Below are positions 53,305 through 61,338 of a stretch of 64,000 nucleotides of DNA, one piece after another. Source of the stretch: DASTFP01 sp963816855 (GTDB taxonomy: Bacteria; Verrucomicrobiota; Verrucomicrobiia; Chthoniobacterales; Terrimicrobiaceae). Within the stretch, counting starts at the first letter, position 1, and each line of letters starts with the position of its first letter. The translations under genes were made by a program, and so were the position numbers. Location: the NCBI GenBank assembly GCA_963816855.1, contig CAWFMA010000022.1, positions 153,199 to 217,198 of the forward strand. Direction: 5' to 3'. The notes beneath the pieces were generated by a model. That model was not told where the DNA came from, made no database searches, and saw nothing but the letters and a program-made list of their open reading frames with translations.

Positions 53305-53931
53305 TCAGGCGAGCGTCTTCAAAAACTCGGCGATTTTTAATTTGCCGCCTCTCAGCACTGGTTGGCCGTCGCAGAGCAGCAGTACGTCAAAGTCGTAATC
53401 GAGCAGTTTAGGCAGCGATCGCTTAAGCTTCGCGGGGTCGTCGAGTTTGGGCTCCGGAATCAGGCTCAGGGCGCCCGGCGGGTTGCCGATGATCGCATCC
53501 CCCAGGAGCAGGATGCCGCCCATCTCGCGTGAGACTGCATGGTGTGCTGGGTCAAAATACAGCCCGATCTCGCCCGCCGATTTACCGGGGAGATGGATCA
53601 CTCGCAGAGCGCCGGCAATCAGGTCCCCTTCGCGAACCGTTTCGTCGATCACAAAGGGCGCGAGTTGGGTCACCTCATCCGCGCCCGCGACAAAGCGAGC
53701 ACCGTAGCGCGTCTGAAACAGCTCGGCGTCCCGAACGTGGTCACGATTGGTGAGGACGATTTTGGCGATCGGCTTCATCGCGTCGAAGATCGGCCAGTCG
53801 TCTTCTCCGGGTTCCGGAGGATCAACGAGCACCGTGCACCCGTCGAACCTGATCGCGTAACCGTTCAAGTCCCACGGCCTGTCGGTGTAAGTCGAGCCCC
53901 ACATGAAGATGCCGGGAAGAATTTCGCGCAT
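53305..53931 (-). CDS. Metallo-beta-lactamase-fold protein lacking the HxHxDH motif
   Basis: A 208-residue protein from Met at 53931 ('MREILPGIFMWGSTYTDRPW'). 'GCTVLVDPPEPGEDDW' is the first strand pair. Where the HxHxDH metal motif is expected it reads 'IVLTNRDHVRDAELFQTRYG', so only DH-like residues remain. 'GALRVIHLPGKSAGEIGLYF' contains the third His, 'GGILLLGDAIIGNPPGALSL' the Asp, and the end is 'DVLLLCDGQPVLRGG'. Related proteins with TNR-x-H-x-RDAE exist, so this may be a genuine subfamily with altered metal binding rather than a dead enzyme. Confidence 0.75.
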   Translation of the reverse strand: MREILPGIFMWGSTYTDRPWDLNGYAIRFDGCTVLVDPPEPGEDDWPIFDAMKPIAKIVLTNRDHVRDAELFQTRYGARFVAGADEVTQLAPFVIDETVREGDLIAGALRVIHLPGKSAGEIGLYFDPAHHAVSREMGGILLLGDAIIGNPPGALSLIPEPKLDDPAKLKRSLPKLLDYDFDVLLLCDGQPVLRGGKLKIAEFLKTLA

Positions 53932-54070
53932 GGTGCCAAGAATATGGCTGACGTCGGGGGACGCGCCAGAGCCCAATTGTCGCAAGCCCGGAGTCGCTTC
54001 CCGAAATCTGAAAATAGGCAGCGATTGACAGGATGGACGCGGAGAGCGGTAAATGTGCGTATCAGCTCGC

Positions 54071-54107
54071 TCGTTGACGCTCAGGATCGATAGGTTCTTT
54101 GCTCGAC
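54071..54107 (+). repeat. 37-bp repeat, copy 2
   Basis: TCGTTGACGCTCAGGATCGA followed by TAGGTTCTTTGCTCGAC is the partner of 51269-51305 (32 of 37 identical). It lies just upstream of the MBL-fold gene start on the opposite strand sense. Confidence 0.65.
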
Positions 54108-54332
54108 GTCGTACTGCCGTCGGCAGCTGAGATCGGTTATCCAAAACGGCGCACTCCTTTTAGGCGCCTGCCTTGGTCAATTCCGTCTCGACTCGAAAGC
54201 TGTGCACAAAAAGTCGCAACTCCTTAGCGTAAAGCCACCAATCAAATCGGCCCTTTTTTTCGTTGCCGCTAAACTGCCGTTAAAAATAGCGGGGAAGCTT
54301 TCCGCTATCCTTACCCTTCCGGCGAATCAAAA

Positions 54333-54389
54333 GCCCGTACAGGTCCTCCTAGACGCAACAAATTTTCCGATTGTGCGTGGCATTGAACA
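54333..54389 (+). repeat. Direct repeat flanking a micro-lipoprotein gene, left copy
   Basis: GCCCGTACAGGTCCTCCTAG, then ACGCAACAAATTTTCCGATT and a GGCATTGAAC end. It matches 54680-54740 (GCCCGTACAGAGCCTCCTAG...GGCATTCAAC) with small indels. The pair brackets the small lipoprotein ORF. Confidence 0.65.
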
Positions 54390-54453
54390 CTTCGCTGATC
54401 GGCGGTTCTTTTTTGCTTTCCGCTGCAAGGCGAATGCTTGTATAAGGATCACC

Positions 54454-54645
54454 ATGAGTTCTCGCACTGGACTCGCAGGCGTAATCGCTTTGATGGTGGC
54501 GGGGTGCGGCCCCGTAGTAGAAAGGACCGAGACGCCCGAAGAGTATGCGACAAGGAAACGTCAGGAGGATATTGTACGTCAAAGACGCATTGGTCTTCCG
54601 GATGATTATCAAGACCCCAGGTACCGCGCACCAAATCAACCCTAA
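54454..54645 (+). CDS. 63-residue lipoprotein
   Basis: 'MSSRTGLAGVIALMVAGCGP' is a lipoprotein signal with lipobox VAGC. The mature part is 'VERTETPEEYATRKRQEDIV' followed by a basic and Pro-rich tail. AAGGATCACC precedes the ATG at a good distance. It is flanked by direct repeats of about 57-61 bp. Small lipoproteins of this type are common in Verrucomicrobiota genomes; function unknown. Confidence 0.6.
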   Translation: MSSRTGLAGVIALMVAGCGPVVERTETPEEYATRKRQEDIVRQRRIGLPDDYQDPRYRAPNQP

Positions 54646-54679
54646 GCCTTCACCTTCCGCTCCCACAATTCTAACAGCT

Positions 54680-54740
54680 GCCCGTACAGAGCCTCCTAGG
54701 CGCAACAATTGGCCGATTGTACCTGTACGGGGCATTCAAC
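54680..54740 (+). repeat. Direct repeat flanking a micro-lipoprotein gene, right copy
   Basis: The right partner of 54333-54389. The right copy has a CCTGTACGGG insertion before GGCATTCAAC. The two copies enclose the 63-residue lipoprotein ORF, as in a small duplicated segment. Confidence 0.6.
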
Positions 54741-55045
54741 GCCACAATGACGAGTTGTTCCCTATCGGCGCGATGGCTACGGTTGCGACCGATTCCCGCG
54801 AAACAAGTTCGGTCACTTTTTGGCGAGAAACCCTCGTCGGGCTGTCTCCAAAGAGCCCTTATATAACGATGTAATGCTGTTTATGAGCTTCAGTGCCTAA
54901 CATTAATTCAAGCACAATGCGAAAAGCGGGGTCGCGTGTGCTCGTCTCGGGCCAAGTTGAGGTGGAACCGGTACAAGTCGTAGGCCAGAATTAGGATGTT
55001 TGACTTGTTTCCAGGTTCGCAGCAGAATCCTACAAAAGCTATTCT

Positions 55046-55180
55046 ATGAAACTTCCCTCTACGATAATCGCCCTCCTTGCTTCTTTGCTCATCATCGGAT
55101 GCGCCACCAAACAACAACAGGCTACTCCCGCTCAGAACTACCCTACATATAAATGGGAAAAGGAAGTGAACAAGTATTAG
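55046..55180 (+). CDS. 44-residue lipoprotein
   Basis: 'MKLPSTIIALLASLLIIGCA' is a lipoprotein signal peptide with lipobox IIGC; the mature protein 'TKQQQATPAQNYPTYKWEKE' plus VNKY is only about 25 residues. The leader and lipobox are convincing although no strong ribosome site is visible. It resembles entericidin-like or spacer micro-lipoproteins. Function unknown. Confidence 0.55.
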   Translation: MKLPSTIIALLASLLIIGCATKQQQATPAQNYPTYKWEKEVNKY

Positions 55181-55436
55181 CCGTGAGCTTCCAGAGCCTG
55201 CGCCTTCCCGCAATTCGGACACTCTGAGGGAGCCTCGCTCTTCGGTGTTCAACAAATTCTCTGGACGCAGTTGGATGCTGGCGCCCGGTCCTTAAATAAT
55301 TCGCGGCTACTCCTAAGCAGGGTTAACCGATGTTAATGTTTGGCTAGCATCAATCCTTTACCTTGGACTTTTGAAGCGCCAAGAATCGGCATCTGGAATC
55401 TGGCATCTGAGACAACTCCAAGTTACTGTTTGACGT

Positions 55437-55598
55437 ATGGGTAACCCACAAAATCGACGCAATGAACCACCACTAAGGCGAGTCAGAGTTTTGACACCTG
55501 AGGACTACAAGAAGTTCGTTAAAAGCTATGGGGTGTGGATGCAGAAGAGCTACGATTGGTACGCCGCTATCCTCAAAAGAAGGGAAGAAGGCAAATAG
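55437..55598 (+). CDS. 53-residue basic protein
   Basis: ATG at 55437 gives 'MGNPQNRRNEPPLRRVRVLT' and 'PEDYKKFVKSYGVWMQKSYD', ending 'AAILKRREEGK'. The charged head and helical tail (R/K-rich with aromatic residues) are protein-like and codon use fits the surroundings. No family is recognised and no ribosome site stands out, so this is tentative. Confidence 0.4.
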   Translation: MGNPQNRRNEPPLRRVRVLTPEDYKKFVKSYGVWMQKSYDWYAAILKRREEGK

Positions 55599-55850
55599 CC
55601 TTGCCGCTGGTAGGCAACGCCGATGGCTGCACGACTGTTCTCGGGTAATCCAGGGGGATCCCAGTCTGGCTGAGCGAACTGCGACAATCGAACGGAGGTT
55701 CCGGTTGAAAGAAAGAAGCTGAACGGCCCGAACCGGAAAGCAAGATACGATCCCGCTTGCCGAGAGAAGTTGAGGCGTGGCGACGCTGTATTGACTGGTT
55801 GCAACGACTGGAGCGTGCCGAAAACGTGTATCGTGAATCTTCGGCTCGAT

Positions 55851-56099
55851 TCAGAGGCTCTCGATCGCGGCGACCGTCAGGAGGTCGCCAGCGTCGCTGT
55901 AGACGGCGACGTGGACGTGCGTCCCCTGCTTCAAATACGCGTCCCAATGCTCGGCAAGCACCCACTCTTTGAACGTTGCCCAACGTCCCATCGCGTGCGC
56001 GATGCGCAAAACCGCATAACCGTCTCCGGTCGGGCGGCTCCAGTATTCATCGGTGTCGGTGCGCTCGAGATTCGGATTCTTGAACTTGCCAAATCTCGG
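55851..56099 (-). pseudogene. In-frame continuation of the M23-like gene beyond an amber codon
   Basis: Directly after the TAG at 56100-56102 the same frame stays open for 82 codons: 'PRFGKFKNPNLERTDTDEYW', 'YAVLRIAHAMGRWATFKEWV', 'AEHWDAYLKQGTHVHVAVYS', 'DAGDLLTVAAIESL'. No plausible start codon lies at its beginning. The sequence is clearly protein-like, so either the upstream stop is a recent nonsense mutation of a 306-residue protein or the stop is read through. Confidence 0.6.
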
Positions 56100-56771
56100 C
56101 TAGAAGACGAATTCCGGCACCGGCTTGCGAATGATCGTGATGCTAGTGCTTTTCTGCGTGAATCCCGCATTTTTGCAGGCATTGCGGATCGCGTCATCGC
56201 TCATCAGGTTCGTCATCGGCCCGAGCCAAGTGAATTTTTTCGGTGCGGTGTCGGCGAGCTTTCCGATTTCTCCTTTATGCGCCTTGAGCTCTTCGGCCCA
56301 CGCCATCAGGTATGGCTGAGGGTCGTAGATGTCGCCGCGGCGCTCGTAGGGCTTGTTCGATGGGTCGCTCAGGTCGCCGGATTGCGTGTCGGCGAACATC
56401 TCGAAGTGCAGCATGTGCGTTTTCTTCTCGTTGTTCGCTTGAGCGACCTCGCCAATAATTTGCCCTTGCTGGACGAGGGTTCCTTCCGACAGTCCTTTGG
56501 CCGGATTGATTTCGGCGTAGCGGGCGACGAACTCGGGGTGTCGAATTCCGATCGAACCGGTGCCGGCGTAGAAGCCGGTGCGGGTGAATTCAATGATCGT
56601 TCCCCAGTCGACCGCGAGGATCGGTGTGCCGACCGGCGCCAGGACATCGGTCGCCGCGTGCGGGGGATATCCCCCGCCACGATCCTTTCCCCAACCGGTT
56701 CCGGACGGCAGGTGTCCGCTGGGGTCCAGCTTGAAATCCTTGGGAACGTAAGGCATCGGGAAGATCGGCAT
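56100..56771 (-). CDS. M23 (LytM-like) peptidase-fold protein
   Basis: A 223-residue protein. 'GGGYPPHAATDVLAPVGTPI' has the H-x-x-x-D metal pair and 'GEVAQANNEKKTHMLHFEMF' the HxxHFE end. Between them 'LAVDWGTIIEFTRTGFYAGT' and 'SIGIRHPEFVARYAEINPAK' match the LytM beta core. There is no signal peptide, so its site of action is unclear, and a phage- or toxin-type role is possible. After residue 150 it has an unusual C-terminal region ('YLMAWAEELKAHKGEIGKLA') that continues in frame past the TAG stop. The start Met is the first in frame. Confidence 0.7.
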   Translation of the reverse strand: MPIFPMPYVPKDFKLDPSGHLPSGTGWGKDRGGGYPPHAATDVLAPVGTPILAVDWGTIIEFTRTGFYAGTGSIGIRHPEFVARYAEINPAKGLSEGTLVQQGQIIGEVAQANNEKKTHMLHFEMFADTQSGDLSDPSNKPYERRGDIYDPQPYLMAWAEELKAHKGEIGKLADTAPKKFTWLGPMTNLMSDDAIRNACKNAGFTQKSTSITIIRKPVPEFVF

Positions 56772-56959
56772 CGAAGGTCCTACTTGGCCCTAAGGTAGCG
56801 AAGGGCGAAATTTCGGCAAGGTAGACGCTTCACGGCTACCATTTTCGTGCTGCAAACGTCCACCGGAAGTTCGCTTTTTTCGGTTTGGCAGCGGAATACG
56901 TCCCAGTTTCGCCGCTTTTTCGCTCAAGTTTGGCTGTGAATAGTGCGTTTAAAGTTCGG

Positions 56960-57115
56960 GGTCAGCCTGTTTCTGCCGGCTTCCAAGGCTTCTTGGATGG
57001 CATTTGGCAGGTGCTTCCGACGATTTGGCCGCTCTTGGTCTCGAGGGCGGCATAAAGGAAGAGAGTGCCGTGACGCGAATACTCAAACCCATGACGCTCG
57101 GCCCGTCCCGGAGAG
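56960..57115 (-). pseudogene. IS630-family transposase fragment
   Basis: The minus strand reads 'PGRAERHGFEYSRHGTLFLY' and 'AALETKSGQIVG', the stretch around the second Asp region of IS630/DDE_3 transposases (R-H-G-T-x-x-L-x-A-A-L). About 45 residues remain, without ends. Confidence 0.6.
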
Positions 57116-57129
57116 AGCGGCAGTTCACG

Positions 57130-57330
57130 ACGCTCGGGCGGACTCCTTCACTACAGCAGGACTCTTGATAGCCTGCCTCGTGGAGCTATAGATGCCACCG
57201 AAGATCACATCGACCTGATCTTGCTGGACGAGCTTAGTAGCCCCGGCCTTCGCTAGTGCGACGCGATGGTCAGTGCCTCGATTTTGTGTAGCAAGCTGGA
57301 ACGCAAGAGCGACAAACGCGACGCCCGGAG
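57130..57330 (-). pseudogene. Urea/branched-chain ABC binding-protein fragment
   Basis: The minus strand reads 'KAGATKLVQQDQVDVIFGGI' and 'YSSTRQAIKSPAVVK', a typical Peripla_BP_6 segment (E-A-x-K-L-V-x-x-D-K-V-D-x-I-F-G-x-x-x-S). About 50 residues of a roughly 400-residue protein remain, and no partners are nearby. Confidence 0.6.
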
Positions 57331-57348
57331 CGCGAGCGATAATTAGAT

Positions 57349-57537
57349 ATGCCAGCGAAATCAAAAAAACAGCAGATGGCCGCAGGCGCTGCGCTTGCCG
57401 CAAAGCGCGGAGAGAGAAAGAAGTCCTCTCTCAAAGGCGCGTCCAAACAGATGGCTGAATCGATGAGCGAGAAACAGCTGAAAGACTTTGCCAAGACCAA
57501 GCGGAAGAATCTGCCGAAAAAGAAGAGGTCCAAGTAG
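57349..57537 (+). CDS. DUF3008 family small protein
   Basis: A 62-residue, Lys-rich protein: 'MPAKSKKQQMAAGAALAAKR' and 'SSLKGASKQMAESMSEKQLK' followed by 'DFAKTKRKNLPKKKRSK'. This matches DUF3008 over its full length (M-P-A-K-S-x-x-Q-x-x-A-A-G-A-A-L, G-A-S-K-x-M, M-S-E-x-x-L-x-x-F-A-x-T-K-R-K). Likely cytoplasmic, possibly nucleic-acid binding or stress related; function unknown. It lies intact between two IS relics. Confidence 0.88.
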   Translation: MPAKSKKQQMAAGAALAAKRGERKKSSLKGASKQMAESMSEKQLKDFAKTKRKNLPKKKRSK

Positions 57538-57544
57538 CTCTCCA

Positions 57545-57640
57545 ACGTTGGGTCATCGCTGTGGCAAGAACCGGGTTGCCAGGCTTATGCGGGAGAGCGG
57601 CCTGCGCGCCCGGCGGAAGCGCCGTTTGGCCCGGAGCTCG
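57545..57640 (+). pseudogene. IS3-family transposase (orfB) fragment
   Basis: 'GHRCGKNRVARLMRESGLRA' and 'RRKRR' are the HTH_21 segment of IS3 orfB proteins (G-x-x-x-x-x-N-R-V-x-R-L-M-R-x-x-G-L-R-A). No further orfB sequence follows. A short relic beside the DUF3008 gene. Confidence 0.65.
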
Positions 57641-57740
57641 GCGTTGCATGGGTGCGGGAAGCGCACCTTGTTTTGCCGCGCAACGGATCATGCGTTTGAG
57701 CCAATCGTAGGAGGGAAGAGCACTCCTTACTGAGAATACT

Positions 57741-58232
57741 ATGATCGAGTCGTTACAAGCTACTGTCCCCGATATTCTAGTGCGTCTGCTCGCCGCAGGA
57801 CTGATTGGCGGGCTCATTGGGTTCGAACGCCGCGCCCACCACAAAGCAATCGGCATCGCCGGAATGATGCTGATCGCAATCGGAAGTACAACGTTCATGC
57901 TCCTGGCCAAGCAACTCTCTGAGTCTGACCCTGGTTCAATTAGCCGCACCCTTCAGGGGCTTCTTTCCGGGATCGGTTTTTTGGGAGGTGCCGTCATTTT
58001 TAAGAGCGGCCACGATGTCAGAGGTGTCAAAGCCGCGGCGGCGGTCTGGATTACCGGAGCGATAGGTCTTGCGATCGGAACCTCGTTTTGGTGGTTGGGA
58101 ATCACGGTGGGAGTTGTCACTTTTCTCATCATGTTCGTAGCTGACAGTTTCCCCGATCCGGAGCGCGAAGAGAAACAGGAAGAGGGTCTTACCGCTACCC
58201 GCGACGCGGCCGATTCTCGGAAAACGAAGTAA
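57741..58232 (+). CDS. MgtC/SapB family membrane protein
   Basis: A 163-residue protein with five hydrophobic helices. 'RLLAAGLIGGLIGFERRAHH' is the diagnostic MgtC start (A-x-x-x-G-x-x-I-G-x-E-R). 'AGMMLIAIGSTTFMLLAKQL' and 'LLSGIGFLGGAVIFKSGHDV' follow (G-I-G-F-L-G-A). 'AAAVWITGAIGLAIG' and a short acidic tail finish it. Without the C-terminal ACT-like domain of Salmonella MgtC, it belongs to the short SapB group. The role in magnesium homeostasis is inferred from the family. Confidence 0.9.
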   Translation: MIESLQATVPDILVRLLAAGLIGGLIGFERRAHHKAIGIAGMMLIAIGSTTFMLLAKQLSESDPGSISRTLQGLLSGIGFLGGAVIFKSGHDVRGVKAAAAVWITGAIGLAIGTSFWWLGITVGVVTFLIMFVADSFPDPEREEKQEEGLTATRDAADSRKTK

Positions 58233-58419
58233 GGGACTGACAGGCGGTCGCAAGTCGCTGCCAATGTTGCTCACCCCCTCTGGCGAAAGGTATCCCTTCC
58301 CCGGGGACGAGGCTTCCAGTCGCCACCCGTTCCCGACGCCACGATGCCGTACTTTTAAGTTGGCAGCGAGCGGCCGGGGGCGACTCCGGCTGTATAATCG
58401 CAGACGTGGAAAATCGGGG

Positions 58420-58500
58420 CGGCGCTATGCGCCACAGTGCTCACACTATCGACGGGCAAAGGGTAAGGGTACCCTCAGCAGCCTTGCCAGTATCCTTAAG
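58420..58500 (+). repeat. Interspersed hairpin repeat, copy 4
   Basis: CTCACACTATCGACGGGCAA followed by AGGGTAAGGGTACCCTCAGC and AGCCTTGCC. The outer stem GGCAA(A)GG pairs with CCTTGCC, and GGGTACCC can form the inner stem. Closest to the copies at 51.4 and 53.0 kb. Confidence 0.65.
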
Positions 58501-58692
58501 ATAGCACGCTACTTCTGCCGCTTATGACGGCGAGCGCCTCCACACAACCACTAGCCGCCACCATTTTTGGGCCACTTCCGTTGACGATCTTCTGCACGTA
58601 TGAAAGCCCAAGGTGACGAAGTGCATCGAGAGAACCGAAGACCACCGGAGCTACCGCCAACGATACCATGTTATATAGGAGCATTCGAAGCT

Positions 58693-59172
58693 ATGGTAAA
58701 CAAATCTTTGGAAAAACGCGGGGGTAAATTGACCAAACAGCCTGCGAAACGCGTCAAAGAAGTTGCCTGTAAGGAGCCAAAACCGCTTCAAGCGAAAAGC
58801 TCGGTCAAAGAAGCGGGGGAAAAGATCAGATCCTTTCACACCGATCGATTGCCGGTCGCATCAGGTGACCGTCTGGTTGGGACTCTGAAGGGCAAGTACC
58901 CTGAGCGGAAGGCCGCTGGCTTTGGCCATGATCCCGAGACGACGCTTGTTCGCGAAATCATGGTAAAGAAAGCGTATTATTGCCTCGAAAGTCAGTCTCT
59001 GGATAAGGCAGAGGAAATCATGCGCGAGCATCACCTGGAATATTTATCCGTTGTGGACGATAGTTTACGCGTCATCGGGTACTGTCGGGCTGAGAGATCT
59101 CGCGACGGAACGTCAGCAAACGAAATAAATGAGCGCGGAGGGAAAAGTACCCATTTCCTACGCCGCGAATGA
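58693..59172 (+). CDS. CBS-domain protein with altered C-terminus
   Basis: A 159-residue protein. A Lys-rich N-terminus ('LEKRGGKLTKQPAKRVKEVA') precedes a CBS pair: 'GEKIRSFHTDRLPVASGDRL' and 'VREIMVKKAYYCLESQSLDK' then 'EEIMREHHLEYLSVVDDSLR'. The second CBS should end '..VIGTVGLRDLATERQQTK', which is present in the next frame with a stop at 59127-59129. In the annotated frame it ends 'GYCRAERSRDGTSANEI...'. One base change therefore replaced the last strand and helix. Adenosyl-ligand sensing is typical of the family. Confidence 0.7.
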   Translation: MVNKSLEKRGGKLTKQPAKRVKEVACKEPKPLQAKSSVKEAGEKIRSFHTDRLPVASGDRLVGTLKGKYPERKAAGFGHDPETTLVREIMVKKAYYCLESQSLDKAEEIMREHHLEYLSVVDDSLRVIGYCRAERSRDGTSANEINERGGKSTHFLRRE

Positions 59173-59333
59173 TCCATAGATACTCGGACGGACTGTCGAG
59201 CAGTTGCTGGCCCAACTCCAGACAAGCCAGTACGACACGTTTGCCGCGGTCAGCTTGCCAACGCGCCGGAAAGAGCGACAAACGGTTACACCGGACGGGA
59301 AGTCGCCGACATCGGTGAGGCGTTAAAAACCAA

Positions 59334-59521
59334 GGGTCTTTCCTAGATTGGAATGTCAATTTTTGGCAGGAACCTCGATAAACACAAGCGCCGGAGCTCA
59401 ATTATTCGACTCGCCTAAAACCACATCATTTTCCGCTCCGAAAACCCATGTAAAACCTGATTCAATGGGCTTTCGGAACGGAAAATGATCTTTTGAGTAG
59501 TTCTTAATCTAGGAAAGACCC
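59334..59521. mobile_element. 188-bp MITE-like element with nested inverted repeats
   Basis: The ends are a perfect 16-bp inverted repeat, GGGTCTTTCCTAGATT (59334-59349) and AATCTAGGAAAGACCC (59506-59521). Inside lies a second inverted repeat of 24 bp with 22 matches (59425-59448 and 59466-59489, ATCATTTTCCG...) enclosing an 17-nt loop. There is no coding capacity. The structure fits a non-autonomous element or a stable RNA hairpin. Confidence 0.7.
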
Positions 59522-59747
59522 AAACCAATTATTTGCTGACCCACGGCGATGCGCTCCAGCTCAAAGCTTACTCAAATGGCGGCTCGTGACACGACTGTGG
59601 GGTCTAGGCCTTCGTCTCGCACTACGCGATGCGCTACGGGGCTTTTCAGCGCCCTTTAAGGGGCGTCCGCCCTCCAAGGGTGTTGTGTCGCCCAATGGCC
59701 GAACGAGCGAGAGCAACAAACCAGCGCCGATGCTATCTGATTAGGCG

Positions 59748-59831
59748 ACTTGCTTTCGCTATTTCGTCGAAAAACGGGGCCACTCGCGAACGCTGGGTCG
59801 ATCCCATTAAGTCAACCCAATACTGAAAATG
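59748..59831 (+). repeat. About 85-bp interspersed repeat, copy 1
   Basis: ACTTGCTTTCGCTATTTCGT, then AAAAACGGGGCC, GCGAAC, GGGTCGATCCCATTAAGTC, AACCCAATACTGAAAATG. It matches 62725-62811 along its whole length with small indels. The copy ends 140 bp before the YihY gene. Confidence 0.65.
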
Positions 59832-59971
59832 TCATGACACGATATGTGAAAGTTACCTCCTTGAATTTTAGATTCCGAGATCGTTGCATCGAAAATGTGT
59901 CTGTTTGTCATTGAAGTTCAGTGTCATAGACGCTTTAGCACGTCTAATATGGACAAGGCTCCTTGTTTAAT

Positions 59972-60892
59972 ATGCGTCCACGGGATTTGCCGCCGTTGTT
60001 GAAGGAAGCCGCTTCCGAATGGATCGAGGATGGCGCGATGAGGCTCAGCTCCTCGCTCGCATACTATGCCATCTTTTCGCTTGCGCCCTTGCTCGTGATT
60101 GTCATCTGGATCGCGGGCCTCGTCTTTGGCGAAGAAGCGGCCCGCGGGCAGATCGCGCGGGAAATTTCGGCGCTGGCGGGCGCGCGTGCGGGCGAGGCAA
60201 TTCAGGCCGCGGTGCAGGCGAGCGCGTCGGAAAAAACGACCGGCGCGCTCGCGACGATCATCGGGCTGGGTGTGTTGCTCTTTGGCGCGTCCACGGTTTT
60301 CGCGGAGCTCAAGAACGCGCTCAACACGATCTGGGGCGTCGCGGTCAAGCCGGGCCGCGCGTTTTTCACCCTCGTGCGCGACCGTTTTCTTTCGTTCTCG
60401 ATCGTGCTCGCGATTGGCTTTCTGCTCCTTGTCTCGCTCGTACTCAGCGCGGTGCTCGCCGCACTCGGCAAATACATGAGCTCCCAGCTGCCGCTCCCCG
60501 CCGCTCTGTGGCAGGCGGGCGATTTTCTCGTCTCCTTTGCGATCATTAGCGCGCTCTTCGCGATGATTTTCAAAATGCTTCCAAACGTGCGCATCGGCTG
60601 GCGCGACGTGCGGATCGGCGCGGTGGGCACGGCGCTGCTTTTCACCATCGGCAAGTTCCTCATCGGCCTCTATCTTGGCACCAGCAGCATCGCTTCGAGT
60701 TTTGGCGCCGCCGGCTCGGTGGTGATCGTGCTCGTGTGGATTTACTACTCGTCGTGCATTCTGTTTTTCGGCGCGGAGTTCACGAAAGTTTACGCTCGCA
60801 AATTCGGCTCCGGCATCGTGCCGAACAGTCGTGCGGTGCTCGTGAGCGATTTACTGCGAGCAAAACTCGGTTCTGCGCCAAGGCCACGATAA
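59972..60892 (+). CDS. YihY/UPF0761 family membrane protein
   Basis: A 306-residue, six-helix protein. 'RLSSSLAYYAIFSLAPLLVI' is the diagnostic N-terminal helix (A-x-x-x-x-Y-x-x-F-S-L-x-P). 'LATIIGLGVLLFGASTVFAE', 'ALNTIWGVAVKPGRAFFTLV', 'FAMIFKMLPNVRIGWRDVRI' and 'YYSSCILFFGAEFTKVYARK' (F-G-A-E-x-T) follow. Once misnamed ribonuclease BN; its actual role is unknown, possibly envelope related. An upstream TTG could add three residues; ATG 59972 is preferred. Confidence 0.9.
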   Translation: MRPRDLPPLLKEAASEWIEDGAMRLSSSLAYYAIFSLAPLLVIVIWIAGLVFGEEAARGQIAREISALAGARAGEAIQAAVQASASEKTTGALATIIGLGVLLFGASTVFAELKNALNTIWGVAVKPGRAFFTLVRDRFLSFSIVLAIGFLLLVSLVLSAVLAALGKYMSSQLPLPAALWQAGDFLVSFAIISALFAMIFKMLPNVRIGWRDVRIGAVGTALLFTIGKFLIGLYLGTSSIASSFGAAGSVVIVLVWIYYSSCILFFGAEFTKVYARKFGSGIVPNSRAVLVSDLLRAKLGSAPRPR

Positions 60893-61338
60893 ACGAAGGC
60901 GGCGCGATGACTCAGTAGCCGGTCCCAATTGCGAGAACGCTAGAATGTCATATTCTTCAAATGCACGAATTCCTCGTTTAGCCCAGTCCGCCTTCCAGGA
61001 AGTAGCAAGCAAGTTACTTCCTGGTGGACGGGCGGGCGCTTACTAAGCATCCCCGATATGAGGTTCAGGGGTCGGTCCCAATAGTCAGATGTTTGCCGAT
61101 CTTGTAATAGTAAGCCGAACCGAAAAACACGCATAAGAGCCCAGCCCGCCTCGACACAACGGAATGCGTCCAGAGAGCGGGCTGTGGCTTTTTTACCAGC
61201 CTCCTCGGCGAGCCTCCGACTCGCTCGCGATGGCGTCGACCGGGTTGCGCCGCTGCGCCTCGCCGCCAAAGAAGACTCACCTCGCCGCGATCCCACGCAG
61301 GTCCGCAGCAAACCGAGCAAAATCCCGATGTCCATTAT
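60893..61338. other. Intergenic region without a recognisable gene
   Basis: Short ORFs on both strands without known motifs. It lies between the convergent YihY and L,D-transpeptidase genes. GGTCGGTCCCAATAGTC near 61070 weakly echoes the 85-bp repeat. Confidence 0.45.
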
